This document shows, one piece after another, positions 47,330 through 56,414 of a stretch of DNA of 64,000 nt (positions within the stretch are counted from its first letter, which is position 1; each line of letters begins with the position of its first letter). Below the pieces are notes generated by a model. That model was given only the letters and a program-made list of their open reading frames with translations, was not told the DNA's origin and searched no databases. A program made the translations under genes and the position numbers. The stretch covers positions 1-64,000 of the forward strand of contig JAIXUV010000034.1 of assembly GCA_027483345.1 (NCBI GenBank), in the 5' to 3' direction. The DNA comes from Verrucomicrobiales bacterium. GTDB taxonomy: Bacteria > Verrucomicrobiota > Verrucomicrobiia > Limisphaerales > UBA9464.

Positions 47330-48162
47330 CCGCCGGACTTGGCATCGGCCTCGAGGTCGATCAGGCCCCGCTTCTCCGCCTCCTTCAACAGGTCGTTGAA
47401 GGAACGGAATCCGTGCGGACGTTCGCTGAACCCGGGCTTCCGACGCTGGATCGCCTGCTTGACCATCGAGCCCCAGATCAACTCGTCCTCGTCGCGTTCA
47501 TCCGCCATGTCCTCGATGGTCTCGACCACCAGGTCGAGGGTCTTGTCCAACGACAGGGCCTTGGCATCGCCCGCGGCGGCAGCCGAGGAACCGGCACCGC
47601 TTGCGGGGGCCTTCGAAGCCGAGGACGAGGAGGAAGGTGAAGCCGTCGCCGTGGTCTTCGCGCGCGCCCGAACCCGGGTCGGTGCCGTACGCACGAGGTC
47701 GTCGTAGTAGATGAAGGTGTCGCAGTTGTTGATGAAGAGGTCCGAGGTGGAGTTCTTGACCCCGACACCGATGACCGTCTTGTCGTTCTCGCGAAGCTTG
47801 CTGACCAGCGGGGAGAAATCCGAGTCGCCGCTCAGGATGACGAAGGTGTCCACATGCCCCTTGGTGTAGCAGAGGTCGAGGGCGTCCACGACCATGCGGA
47901 TGTCGGCCGAGTTCTTGCCGGACTGGCGGACGTGCGGGATCTCGATGAGCTCGAACGCCGCCTCATGGAGGTCCCGCTTGAACTCCTTGTAGCGGTCGAA
48001 GTCGCAGTAGGCCTTCTTCACCACGATGTGGCCCTTGAGCAGTAGGCGCTCCAGGACCTTCTGGATGTCGAATCGCGGGAAGTGCGCGTCACGCGCACCG
48101 AGCGCGATGTTCTCGAGGTCGAGGAAGACCGCCATCGTGGATTCGGCGTCACGTGTGCTCAT
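47305..48162 (-). CDS. NYN-domain (LabA/DUF88) protein with C-terminal OST-HTH/LOTUS-like domain
   Basis: MAVFLDLENIALGARDAHFPRFDIQKVLERLLLKGHIVVKKAYCDFDRYKEFKRDLHEAAFELIEIPHVRQSGKNSADIRMVVDALDLCYTKGHVDTFVILSGDSDFSPLVSKLRENDKTVIGVGVKNSTSDLF; ATG at 48162. Confidence 0.92.
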   Translation of the reverse strand: MSTRDAESTMAVFLDLENIALGARDAHFPRFDIQKVLERLLLKGHIVVKKAYCDFDRYKEFKRDLHEAAFELIEIPHVRQSGKNSADIRMVVDALDLCYTKGHVDTFVILSGDSDFSPLVSKLRENDKTVIGVGVKNSTSDLFINNCDTFIYYDDLVRTAPTRVRARAKTTATASPSSSSSASKAPASGAGSSAAAAGDAKALSLDKTLDLVVETIEDMADERDEDELIWGSMVKQAIQRRKPGFSERPHGFRSFNDLLKEAEKRGLIDLEADAKSGGYIVRPVD

Positions 48163-48270
48163 TGGAGGAAGGATGTCGATACGGCACCGGCAGGACGAGA
48201 AAGATTCCGTGGACGGATTTGAGGTTCCCAGTGGGTGCCAATCCCCGTTCAATCCGCGCCCGTCATCACC

Positions 48271-48750
48271 GTGAACAAGAAGGCCCTGCTCCAAGCGATC
48301 GTCGAGAAGCTCTCCGCCGACCTCGCCCTGTATTTCAAGGCGGCCACGGTCGCCCGCTTCGAAGCCACCCACGAACAGAGCAAAGCGGAGAACAAGTACG
48401 ACACCCGGGGTCTCGAGGCCTCCTACCTCGCACGCGGCCAATCCCGTCAGGCCGCGGAGATCGAGTTCTCGATCCACACCATCGGGGCCATGGAACCCCG
48501 CGACTTCTCCAGTGGACTGCCCATCGATGTCGGAGCCTTCGTCGAGGTGTCCCATCGCAAGGAGACCTCCTGCTACTTCATCTGCTCCAGGGCGGGCGGC
48601 ACCGAGGTGGTCTTCGAAGGCGCCGAGGTCATGGTGATCACGCCCCAGTCCCCGTTGGGTAGCCAACTGGTCGGACGGAAAGAGGGGGATTCCGTGAAGA
48701 TCGAGATCGGCGGGCGGGCCACCATCCAGAAACTCGTCCGGGTTCTCTAG
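48271..48750 (+). CDS. GreA/GreB C-terminal-domain-like protein
   Basis: VNKKALLQAIVEKLSADLALYFKAAT...; VEVSHRKETSCYFICSRAGGTEVVFEGAEVMVITPQSPLGSQLVGRKEGDSVKIEIGGR resembles Gre C-terminal fold; GTG at 48271 or earlier start 48235. Confidence 0.65.
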   Translation: MNKKALLQAIVEKLSADLALYFKAATVARFEATHEQSKAENKYDTRGLEASYLARGQSRQAAEIEFSIHTIGAMEPRDFSSGLPIDVGAFVEVSHRKETSCYFICSRAGGTEVVFEGAEVMVITPQSPLGSQLVGRKEGDSVKIEIGGRATIQKLVRVL

Positions 48751-48901
48751 CCATCGCCGTCGATCGGCGGAGCGATGTTTGGCCCTGTTTCGCTCACAGG
48801 AAGCCAGACCGCCCTTTTCCACAGGCGCGGCCCGCTTCCGACTGCTATGCATGCATCCGGGCGGGAATCCCTCCCCTGCCCATCCTCCATCCCGACTGAA
48901 A

Positions 48902-49300
48902 ATGAAGTTCCTCACCTTCCTGGCCCGAATCGGACTCGGCGGCGCCCTCCTCGTCTTCGGCGTCAACGGATTCCACAATTTTCTCCACCTCCCCACACCG
49001 GGCGGCAAGGGCGGCGAATTCCTGCGCCTTCTCGAATCCACACACGTGCTCTGGGTGGTGCATGGACTGGAAGTGGCCGCCGGTCTCCTGCTGCTCCTGC
49101 GGCGGGTTCCGCTGGCCCTGACGCTCTGCGGTCCGGTGGTGGTCAACATCGTCCTTTTCCACACGCTGGTGCAGCGGGCGAACTGGATCCCCGCCGCCGT
49201 GGTCGCCGGGCTCACCGGATTCCTGCTCTGGCGCCATGCGGAATCCTTCCCGGCGCTGTTTCCCAAGCCGGAACCTGCGAAGAAGCCTGCGAAGAAGTAG
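48902..49300 (+). CDS. Small DoxX-like membrane protein
   Basis: MKFLTFLARIGLGGALLVFGVNGFHNFLHLPTPGGKGGEFLRLLESTHVLWVVHGLEVAAGLLLLLRRVPLALTLCGPVVVNI. Confidence 0.7.
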   Translation: MKFLTFLARIGLGGALLVFGVNGFHNFLHLPTPGGKGGEFLRLLESTHVLWVVHGLEVAAGLLLLLRRVPLALTLCGPVVVNIVLFHTLVQRANWIPAAVVAGLTGFLLWRHAESFPALFPKPEPAKKPAKK

Positions 49301-49423
49301 CGGTTCCGAGCCAAAATCCGGGCAGACACGAACAACCCTCGGCAAGTCGGGCCGAGGCCTAGGCTCTATGAGATGGTCATCCCCATCGGGACGGCATGGT
49401 GCCGCAACGCCGGGGTCCGACTC

Positions 49424-49573
49424 ATGACCAGCTCCATTCTTATCTTCGCCGCCGCCGTCGTCATCGTTTCCTTCTGGGTTCTCGGCATCCATTCCTGGAT
49501 CAGCAACGAATGCGCCGAGACCGAGCACCTGGACGCCCTCACCAAGGCGGCCCGGTCGGGAAGCGCCCGCTGA
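49424..49573 (+). CDS. Small single-TM hypothetical protein
   Basis: MTSSILIFAAAVVIVSFWVLGIHSWISNECAETEHLDALTKAARSGSAR; short ORF only. Confidence 0.4.
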   Translation: MTSSILIFAAAVVIVSFWVLGIHSWISNECAETEHLDALTKAARSGSAR

Positions 49574-49645
49574 AGGACATCGGCGGCCACCGCGCCCGAT
49601 CCAGGTTGCTTGCGCTTCCTCAGGGTATTCCGGAAGACTCCCTGC

Positions 49646-51082
49646 ATGACGTCGATCAAGTTTGGCACCTCCGGTTGGCGCGGCCTCATCGCGCGCGACT
49701 TCACCTTCGAGAACGTCCGGTTCGCGGCACAGGGAATTGCCGACTACCTCAAGGCGGAATTGGCCGATCCGGCGTCCGCGATCCATGGGCGCAAGCCCGA
49801 GGTCGTCATCGGGCATGACACCCGATTCCTCGGCCGCGAATTCTCCCTCGCCGTGGCCGAGGTGATGGCCGCCAACGGCTTGATTCCCCTGCTCTGCCAG
49901 CGGGACGCTCCGACCCCGGTCATCGCCCACACCATCCGCGCCCGGAAGGCCATCGGCGGCATCAACATGACCGCCAGCCACAACCCGGCGGAATACCAGG
50001 GACTGAAGTTCAGCGTGTCCAACGGCGCCGCCGCGCCTCCCGAAGTCACCAAGAAGATCGAGGCCGCCATTCGCGGACATCAGGAAGCCGGCTGGACCTT
50101 CAAGTCGGCGGTGGTCGGCACCTTCGAATGCAAGACCTTCGATCCGATGCCTTCCTACCTGAAGCAGGTGCGACGCCTCATCGACTTCGCCGTGATCCGC
50201 AAGGCCCGTCTGAAGATCGCGGTGGAGCTGATGTACGGAACCGGCCGTGGCTACCTCGACACCCTGCTCGAGGAAGACGGCGGGGCGAAGGTGCTCCGGT
50301 TCCATGACGAACTGAATCCCAGCTTCGGCGGTCATCATCCGGAACCCAATGCCGAAGGCATGGAGGAGGCGCGCAAGGCCATCCTGGGCGGGAAGGCGAC
50401 ACTGGGATTGGGCCTCGACGGCGATGCGGACCGGTTCGGAATCGTGGACCGGGACGGAACCTGGCTCACCCCGAACCAGATCCTCGCCCTGGCGCTGTAC
50501 CACCTGAAGAAGAACCGCGGTTGGACCGGCGGCGTGGTCCGCACCGTGCCGACCAGCCATCAGGTCGACGCCGTCGCCGAATTGCTGGGCGTCGAGCTCC
50601 ATGAGACACCGGTCGGCTTCAAGTATATCGGTGCCCTGATGGAAGCCGGTCCCATCATCGTGGGTGGCGAGGAGTCCGGGGGACTCAGCGTCAAGGGACA
50701 TGTGCCGGAAAAGGACGGCATCCTCGCGTGCCTGCTCATGGCGGAACTGGTGGCCACCGAGAGGAAGCCGCTCATGAAGATCCTCGCGGAGTTGGAGAAG
50801 AAGACCGGCGAGTTCCACACCACCCGGATCAACGTGGCGATTCCGGCAGACAAAAAGGAAGCGCTGTTGGCCCGGCTTGCCGGTGGTTTGGAAAAGGTCG
50901 GCAACCTCAAGGTGGAGAAGTTCATCACCACCGACGGCTTCAAGTTCCTGCTGCCCAACCGCGAATGGGTTGCCTTCCGCGCCAGCGGCACAGAGCCCCT
51001 GATCCGTTGCTACATCGAGGCGAAGTCGGCGGCCCAGATGAAGAAGCTGGAGAAGGCGTGCAAGGTCATCCTGTTGGGCTGA
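49646..51082 (+). CDS. Phosphoglucomutase/phosphomannomutase family protein
   Basis: MTSIKFGTSGWRGLIARDFTFENVR...GGINMTASHNPAEYQGLKFS...GLGLDGDADRFGIVDRDG...WVAFRASGTEPLIRCYIEA. Confidence 0.95.
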   Translation: MTSIKFGTSGWRGLIARDFTFENVRFAAQGIADYLKAELADPASAIHGRKPEVVIGHDTRFLGREFSLAVAEVMAANGLIPLLCQRDAPTPVIAHTIRARKAIGGINMTASHNPAEYQGLKFSVSNGAAAPPEVTKKIEAAIRGHQEAGWTFKSAVVGTFECKTFDPMPSYLKQVRRLIDFAVIRKARLKIAVELMYGTGRGYLDTLLEEDGGAKVLRFHDELNPSFGGHHPEPNAEGMEEARKAILGGKATLGLGLDGDADRFGIVDRDGTWLTPNQILALALYHLKKNRGWTGGVVRTVPTSHQVDAVAELLGVELHETPVGFKYIGALMEAGPIIVGGEESGGLSVKGHVPEKDGILACLLMAELVATERKPLMKILAELEKKTGEFHTTRINVAIPADKKEALLARLAGGLEKVGNLKVEKFITTDGFKFLLPNREWVAFRASGTEPLIRCYIEAKSAAQMKKLEKACKVILLG

Positions 51083-51117
51083 CCCAACCGCTTGGCTGAA
51101 GTCCCGGTCCGATACTT

Positions 51118-52338
51118 CTACTTGGCGTTGCCCGGAAGCGGCACCTGTCCGGGACGGCCGAGATAGTAGAGCAGGTCCCGGATTTGGGTTTCGCTCAATC
51201 CGGCGACCAGGCCTTCCGGCATCATGGAGATCTCCGAGCCGGTGATCTTGACCACCTCAGCCCTCGGCAGCGTGAGCACCTCGGTCGCGTTCTGCACCAC
51301 CACGGAATTGGCATCCTGCGACCGGACCAGTCCGGTGAGAACCCGCTCATCCTTCAACTCCACGGTGGAGGCCCGATACTCGTTTGGGATCACCGCGTTC
51401 GGGAAGAGGATGTTCTGCAGGAGATAGTCGAGGTCGCCGCGGTTGGCGCCCGTGATGTCCGGTCCGACCTGGCCCCCGGAATCGAACAGGTGATGGCATT
51501 GGGCGCAGACCTGATTGAAAACCACACGACCACGGGACGCGTCGCCCGGAGTGGAGCCACCGGCCCAATAGACCCGCTTCACCCGCTCGATCTCCGCGGT
51601 CATGTCGGGACTGGTCTCCTTCACCACACCCCAGATCTCCGTGAGATTCGCAGCCAATTTGTCGTCCTTCAGCGAACGCAGCTGACGGACGAGATCCGCG
51701 GTCAGCGCCGTCTTGGGAACGACGCCGGAACGCACGGCCTCCAACAGAGGGCGGGCATAGCTGGGACGGGAAGCCAGCGCATTCAGCACTTCCCGCTGTT
51801 CCGCAGGTGGAATCCCAGGGAAGAGCTTCAGGAGCGTCTCCGGAGTCCCTGGGGCGTCGAACCCGGCCAAACCGCGCACCGCCGCCACACGGGTCGCGGA
51901 ATCCGAGGCCAATTTCAGGAGAAGTCCCGCCAACGAGGCGTCTCGGGTGCGGAGCAAGGCGGCCAAGGCGGCGTTGCGGTCCGTTGGGGATGCGATGGTG
52001 TCGGAGGCGGTGGCCCGCAGGGAATCCAGCGCGCGCCGGCTGCCAAACGCCACACCGAGGCTGCGAACCAATGCCAGCGACTCGGCATCTCCCCCTTGTG
52101 CAACCGCTTCTTCCAAGGCCTCCCATCCCTCTGGCGTCGCCAATCCCGTCCGGCCACGCACCGCCGCCTCCAAACCCCGAAGCACATCACGCCGCACCTC
52201 TTTATCGGTTGCGGACAAGGCAATGGAAACAACGCGAGCGAGGCTGGTTTCCGCCGCCGTAAGCTGGAGCGTCAGGGGCGAGGACAGGAGTCCGACGGAC
52301 AGCAGGAGTGCGAACGGAGCACGCAGCGTGGAAATCAC
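51118..52338 (-). CDS. HEAT-like repeat protein with planctomycete-type heme-binding (cytochrome c) domain
   Basis: RGRVVFNQVCAQCHHLFDSGGQVGPDITGANRGDLDYLLQNILFPNAVIPNEYRASTVELKDERVLTGLV...LSETQIRDLLYYL; CxxCH. Confidence 0.9.
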   Translation of the reverse strand: MISTLRAPFALLLSVGLLSSPLTLQLTAAETSLARVVSIALSATDKEVRRDVLRGLEAAVRGRTGLATPEGWEALEEAVAQGGDAESLALVRSLGVAFGSRRALDSLRATASDTIASPTDRNAALAALLRTRDASLAGLLLKLASDSATRVAAVRGLAGFDAPGTPETLLKLFPGIPPAEQREVLNALASRPSYARPLLEAVRSGVVPKTALTADLVRQLRSLKDDKLAANLTEIWGVVKETSPDMTAEIERVKRVYWAGGSTPGDASRGRVVFNQVCAQCHHLFDSGGQVGPDITGANRGDLDYLLQNILFPNAVIPNEYRASTVELKDERVLTGLVRSQDANSVVVQNATEVLTLPRAEVVKITGSEISMMPEGLVAGLSETQIRDLLYYLGRPGQVPLPGNAK

Positions 52339-52527
52339 GCCTCAGCCTGACGTGGACCGCGCAGAGCATCAAGAGGCAGGGAGCCGGAATGCGGTCCGGG
52401 CGATCCGCGTCCGGCTCCTGCCGAGGTAAAGTCACTGGAAATAACTGTTTGCGCCCCCTCCGGAGGGTGTGGATAAGCTTTTGCCTTTGCTGAGCCGGAG
52501 AAATCCGGTCCGGCCGTAGTTGCGGCG

Positions 52528-52815
52528 TTGACGATGATGAACCGCTTCCGAATGCACATCTGGTACTCCGGACGTGTCCAAGGGGTGGGTTTCCGGTACC
52601 AGACCCGAAATCTGGCAACCGGCTTCGAAGTCGCTGGAACGGTTCGGAACCTGCTGGATGGCAGGGTCGAACTCATCGCGGAAGGCAGTCGGGACGAACT
52701 AGAAACGTTCCGAATTGCGATCCGGGAAAGCGGTATGGGACCGATGATCCGCGACGAACAAGTTAACTGGTCTGCCGGCTCCGGAGGGTTCCGGGGATTC
52801 GAGATCGTGCAGTAG
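52528..52815 (+). CDS. acyP: Acylphosphatase
   Basis: MHIWYSGRVQGVGFRYQTRNLATGFEVAGTVRNLLDGRVELIAEG. Confidence 0.95.
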   Translation: MTMMNRFRMHIWYSGRVQGVGFRYQTRNLATGFEVAGTVRNLLDGRVELIAEGSRDELETFRIAIRESGMGPMIRDEQVNWSAGSGGFRGFEIVQ

Positions 52816-52820
52816 ACAGA

Positions 52821-53543
52821 ATGAGGTACGCCATCATAGCCGACATCCACGCGAATCTGGAAGGATTCCAAAGGGTGCTTGCCGACATCAAGGAACAGAA
52901 GTGCACCCACGTTGTGTGTCTGGGGGATGTCGTCGGCTATGGGGCCAATCCGAAGGAGTGCCTCGACATCGTCCGGGGGATGAACATCCCGACGGTGAAG
53001 GGCAACCATGACGAGTACATCGGCTTGGATGAGGATCCGGAGGGATTCAACGATGCCGCCGCCGAGGCCGTGGCTTGGAGCCGCTCGCAGCTGACTCCGG
53101 ATGACCGCAAGTGGCTGCGCGACCTGAAGTATTTCCGCCTGGTGGCCAACTTCTCGATCGTCCATGCGACTCTCGATGGTCCACAGCGCTGGGGTTACGT
53201 CTTCGAGAAGCTCGAGGCCGCGGCCAGCTTCACCTACCAGAACACGCAACTCTGTTTCTTCGGCCACACCCACGTCCCAGTCGCGTTCATCCGGGACACT
53301 GCGGTCCGTGGCGGCCAATATTCCAAGCTCAAGATCGAGCCGGGTCGCAAGTACTTCATCAACGTGGGCAGCGTCGGACAACCCCGGGACGGAGACCCCC
53401 GCGCGGCCTATGTCGTTTATGACATGCCAACCCAGACCGTCGAACTCCGGCGTCTGGACTATGACATTGCGACCGCCCAGAAGAAGATCATGCAGGCCGG
53501 TCTCCCACAGCGCCTTGCCGACCGTTTGGCCACCGGCAAGTAG
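52821..53543 (+). CDS. Metallophosphoesterase
   Basis: MRYAIIADIHANLEGFQRVLADIKEQKCTHVVCLGDVVGYGANPKECLDIVR...VKGNHDEYI...CFFGHTHVP. Confidence 0.95.
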   Translation: MRYAIIADIHANLEGFQRVLADIKEQKCTHVVCLGDVVGYGANPKECLDIVRGMNIPTVKGNHDEYIGLDEDPEGFNDAAAEAVAWSRSQLTPDDRKWLRDLKYFRLVANFSIVHATLDGPQRWGYVFEKLEAAASFTYQNTQLCFFGHTHVPVAFIRDTAVRGGQYSKLKIEPGRKYFINVGSVGQPRDGDPRAAYVVYDMPTQTVELRRLDYDIATAQKKIMQAGLPQRLADRLATGK

Positions 53544-53594
53544 AGCCCCTTCCCGGCTTGCGACGCCGGGTCCGAACCGCACGGCCCGACGCCT

Positions 53595-54620
53595 GTGAAG
53601 GTCCTGGTCCTCAAGCCGAGCTCGCTCGGCGACGTGATCCACGCCTTGCCGGTACTCCGGCACCTGCGTCGACATCATCCGGATGCTCGCGTCGACTGGT
53701 GGCTCCACAAGAACCTGGTTCCCCTGCTGGAAGGGGATCCGGACATCCACCGGATCATCCCCTTCGACCGCAAGGCCTGGGGACGCCCCCTCGGTTTCGC
53801 CCAGATCCTCCGCGAGGTGTCGGGACTCCGGTCCGAAAGCTACGACCTCGTCCTAGACCTCCAGGGACTCGCCCGATCCGCCTTGGTGGGTCGCGCCTGC
53901 GGTGCGCGTCGGTTTGTCGGCGTCGGGGACTGGCGAGAATTCGCACCTCTGTTCCATGGCGAGTCGGTTCCCCGCCCGTCGCCGTCCACCCACGCCGTGG
54001 ACTGGTACCTCACGGTGGCCAGGCATCTCGGATGGGACACCCACCAACCGTTCGAATGGCTGCCACCTCGGCCTGCAGGCGTCGCCGAAATCCAGCGGCT
54101 GTTCCCGCAACTTTCTGAGGGAGGCTGGATCGGCCTTCAGCCGGGCGCCCGTTGGGAAAACAAGCGTTGGCCGATCGAGAGTTGGAGCCAATTGGCCAAC
54201 GACCTCCAAGAGCGGCTGCCTTCTGCGCGGATTGCCGTCTTTGGTGGCCCGGATGAAACGGCGTTGGGTGAGACGATCGTGCGGGCCGATGGAAGGGGGC
54301 GGATCCTCGACCTCACCGGCCGCCTGAGTCTGCCCGGGATGATCGAAGGGCTTCGGCGGATCCGAATGCTGGTCACCAACGACACGGGACCGATGCATGT
54401 GGCGGTCGCTTTGCGTCGCCCCGTGGTTGCCGTCTTCGGGCCGACCGCCCCGGAACGCACCGGTCCTTATGGCCAGTCGTCCAACGTCCTCCGCGTCCGC
54501 GCCCTTCCCTGCGCTCCTTGCATGAGCAACCGCTGCCGGATTTCCGAGAAGCTGGCCTGTCTGAAGAGGATCGGTCCGTCGGATGTGCTCGAGGCGGTGG
54601 TGGCCCGGATGGAAGCCTAG
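53595..54620 (+). CDS. Glycosyltransferase family 9 (heptosyltransferase-like)
   Basis: MKVLVLKPSSLGDVIHALPVLRHLRRHHPDARVDWWLHKNLVPLLEG...IGLQPGARWENKRWP...LVTNDTGPMHVAVALRRPVVAVFGPTAPERTGPYG. Confidence 0.95.
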   Translation: MKVLVLKPSSLGDVIHALPVLRHLRRHHPDARVDWWLHKNLVPLLEGDPDIHRIIPFDRKAWGRPLGFAQILREVSGLRSESYDLVLDLQGLARSALVGRACGARRFVGVGDWREFAPLFHGESVPRPSPSTHAVDWYLTVARHLGWDTHQPFEWLPPRPAGVAEIQRLFPQLSEGGWIGLQPGARWENKRWPIESWSQLANDLQERLPSARIAVFGGPDETALGETIVRADGRGRILDLTGRLSLPGMIEGLRRIRMLVTNDTGPMHVAVALRRPVVAVFGPTAPERTGPYGQSSNVLRVRALPCAPCMSNRCRISEKLACLKRIGPSDVLEAVVARMEA

Positions 54621-54666
54621 GCACCTGCAAGTTTCGCCAACCCGGCCGCGGCTACACGAACACCGC

Positions 54667-55926
54667 TCAGCGATCTTCCTTCATCGCCTTCTTGGCGGCC
54701 TTGGCCCGGGACTTCAGCAGGTCCACGACCGGATCCGCGAGCTTGAGGCCGAGGTCGGTCGCGGCCGCCCGCGCGGCGTCCGGTCCGTACTCGCGGAAGC
54801 GCTTCATGGAATGCGCCGCCACCCTCCATTCGCGGGCGCCTTCCCGGGACCTGGCCAACCAGACGAAACCGCCTTCTTCATCGGGCCAACCGTCACCTAT
54901 GGAACTCCAGAGCCGAACCTGGGTGCCTTCCCCAATCTGTTGCGCCAGCGGACTGAGCTGTCCCGCGTTCAGGGGCAGTTGGACCAACTCGCAGGGCAAA
55001 GGACCGTCCCGGAGCCCGGATACACCTGCGGAAATGAAATCCGGGACCACTTCCAGTAACAGCGCGATGGCGTTGCCTTTCCCAGCCAGCGTCCCGTCGA
55101 AACGCACGGCGTCCAGATAGTTGGTCTCGAACCCGGATCCCGTCCCGGGAAGTGTCACCAAAAGGGGCCGGCCCATCCAAGGAACCGCGGCCCAGCCCGC
55201 CTTTCCGGGCGTTTTGGCCGTGATCTGGGGAAAAACCGCAGGATCACTGCGAATCTTCCGACGAACCAGCTTCTCCGCATCCTCCAGCGACACCACATGA
55301 TGGACCTCGCCGGTGATCGGCGAGGTTGGCACGGCCCGGCTTTGGCTCGGAGCGCCGAAGAAGCGGTCCACCGATGGCCGCGCCTTCCCGCCGGCCAGCG
55401 CGATGCAGTGGTTCACCGCCCGAACCAGGGATTGGGCCAACTCTTCCGAATCCACCGCAAACCATCCATAGGGCCGGTTCGCGGCGCCGAGATCCTCGTT
55501 GCCGGCGCGCCACTCGCGGACACCGGCCCCCTTGCCGACGTCGGCCAGCCAAACCGCGTAGGCCATGCGGTCGCCGATGAAGGTGATCCGGACATGGGTG
55601 GCTTCAGGGTCGAGCTCGGCGAGCGAAAATTCGGTGGCACCACGGATCTCCGGCCCGCCCGGCGTGCCGTCGGAGAGGATCCTGCGGACACGGAACCGGC
55701 GACCCAAGACCTCGGTCAGCTTCTGCTGCACGCGTCCGCCACCGGCGAGGTTCCGGAAGTCGCCATGCTCGTCGAGGGAACGGCGGATGAAGTCGAGGGT
55801 GTCGACGAATGTCGGCGCCTCCTGAGCCGAAAGGACCATCGAACCGGCCAAGAGCAGTGCCGGAATCAGGGACAGGAAACGGAACACCCCCGGCGACGGG
55901 AGGCACCGGGGGTGGCGGGCTGTCAT
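54667..55926 (-). CDS. Secreted hypothetical protein
   Basis: 419-aa ORF with signal-like FRFLSLIPALLLAGSMVLSAQE; no family recognised. Confidence 0.65.
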   Translation of the reverse strand: MTARHPRCLPSPGVFRFLSLIPALLLAGSMVLSAQEAPTFVDTLDFIRRSLDEHGDFRNLAGGGRVQQKLTEVLGRRFRVRRILSDGTPGGPEIRGATEFSLAELDPEATHVRITFIGDRMAYAVWLADVGKGAGVREWRAGNEDLGAANRPYGWFAVDSEELAQSLVRAVNHCIALAGGKARPSVDRFFGAPSQSRAVPTSPITGEVHHVVSLEDAEKLVRRKIRSDPAVFPQITAKTPGKAGWAAVPWMGRPLLVTLPGTGSGFETNYLDAVRFDGTLAGKGNAIALLLEVVPDFISAGVSGLRDGPLPCELVQLPLNAGQLSPLAQQIGEGTQVRLWSSIGDGWPDEEGGFVWLARSREGAREWRVAAHSMKRFREYGPDAARAAATDLGLKLADPVVDLLKSRAKAAKKAMKEDR

Positions 55927-55954
55927 GGATGGTGGAAACCGGGGGGTACCGACC

Positions 55955-56299
55955 TCAGCGCTTGAAGGTCATCGGAGCCGCCTGCGCCTGGGGAATCTCA
56001 TGGGCACACGGCTGGTTGATGGGAACCTCGGGGACGCGGCCGTTCTCCGAGACCACCCCGTTCTGGAGCATCCACGCCTCGACCTCCTCGCCGCTGACAT
56101 CCGCCAACACACGGCCGTTGATCTCGACCGTGGGCTGCTTCGTCTGGCCGGTCTTGCGGACCATCTCGTCGAAGTTCTCGGGGACGTTGATGATGTCCTT
56201 CTCCTCGAAGGCGAGATCGTACTTCTTGAAAACGGCGCGGACGCCCGCGCTCCAGCCACACCAGGGCTTCAGGTAGGCAGTGATGGTCGGTTTGGACAT
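55955..56299 (-). CDS. Monothiol-type glutaredoxin-family protein (CGWS)
   Basis: MSKPTITAYLKPWCGWSAGVRAVFKKYDLAFEEKDIINVPENFDEMVRKTGQTKQPTVEINGRVLADVSGEEVEAWM. Confidence 0.85.
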   Translation of the reverse strand: MSKPTITAYLKPWCGWSAGVRAVFKKYDLAFEEKDIINVPENFDEMVRKTGQTKQPTVEINGRVLADVSGEEVEAWMLQNGVVSENGRVPEVPINQPCAHEIPQAQAAPMTFKR

Positions 56300-56414
56300 A
56301 GGATGAAAAACTTCGGTGGATACTGGCAGTGGGCAGCCTCGGCGCAACCGGTGAAATGCCGGCCGATGAGGATGGTTGCGCGGAAACCGCTCAAGACCTC
56401 TGGAACTCCCGACG

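Noticed and set aside
49373-49573. Longer 66-aa version of the small membrane ORF
   Set aside because: Upstream part has no coding character; internal ATG 49424 gives a cleaner single-TM protein, kept at low confidence.
52456-52476. Perfect palindrome CCCTCCGGAGGG followed by a DnaA-box match TGTGGATAA; considered as a replication origin
   Set aside because: Single box only; about one or two chance matches to TTATNCACA are expected in 64 kb, with no AT-rich unwinding element or dnaA/dnaN genes nearby.
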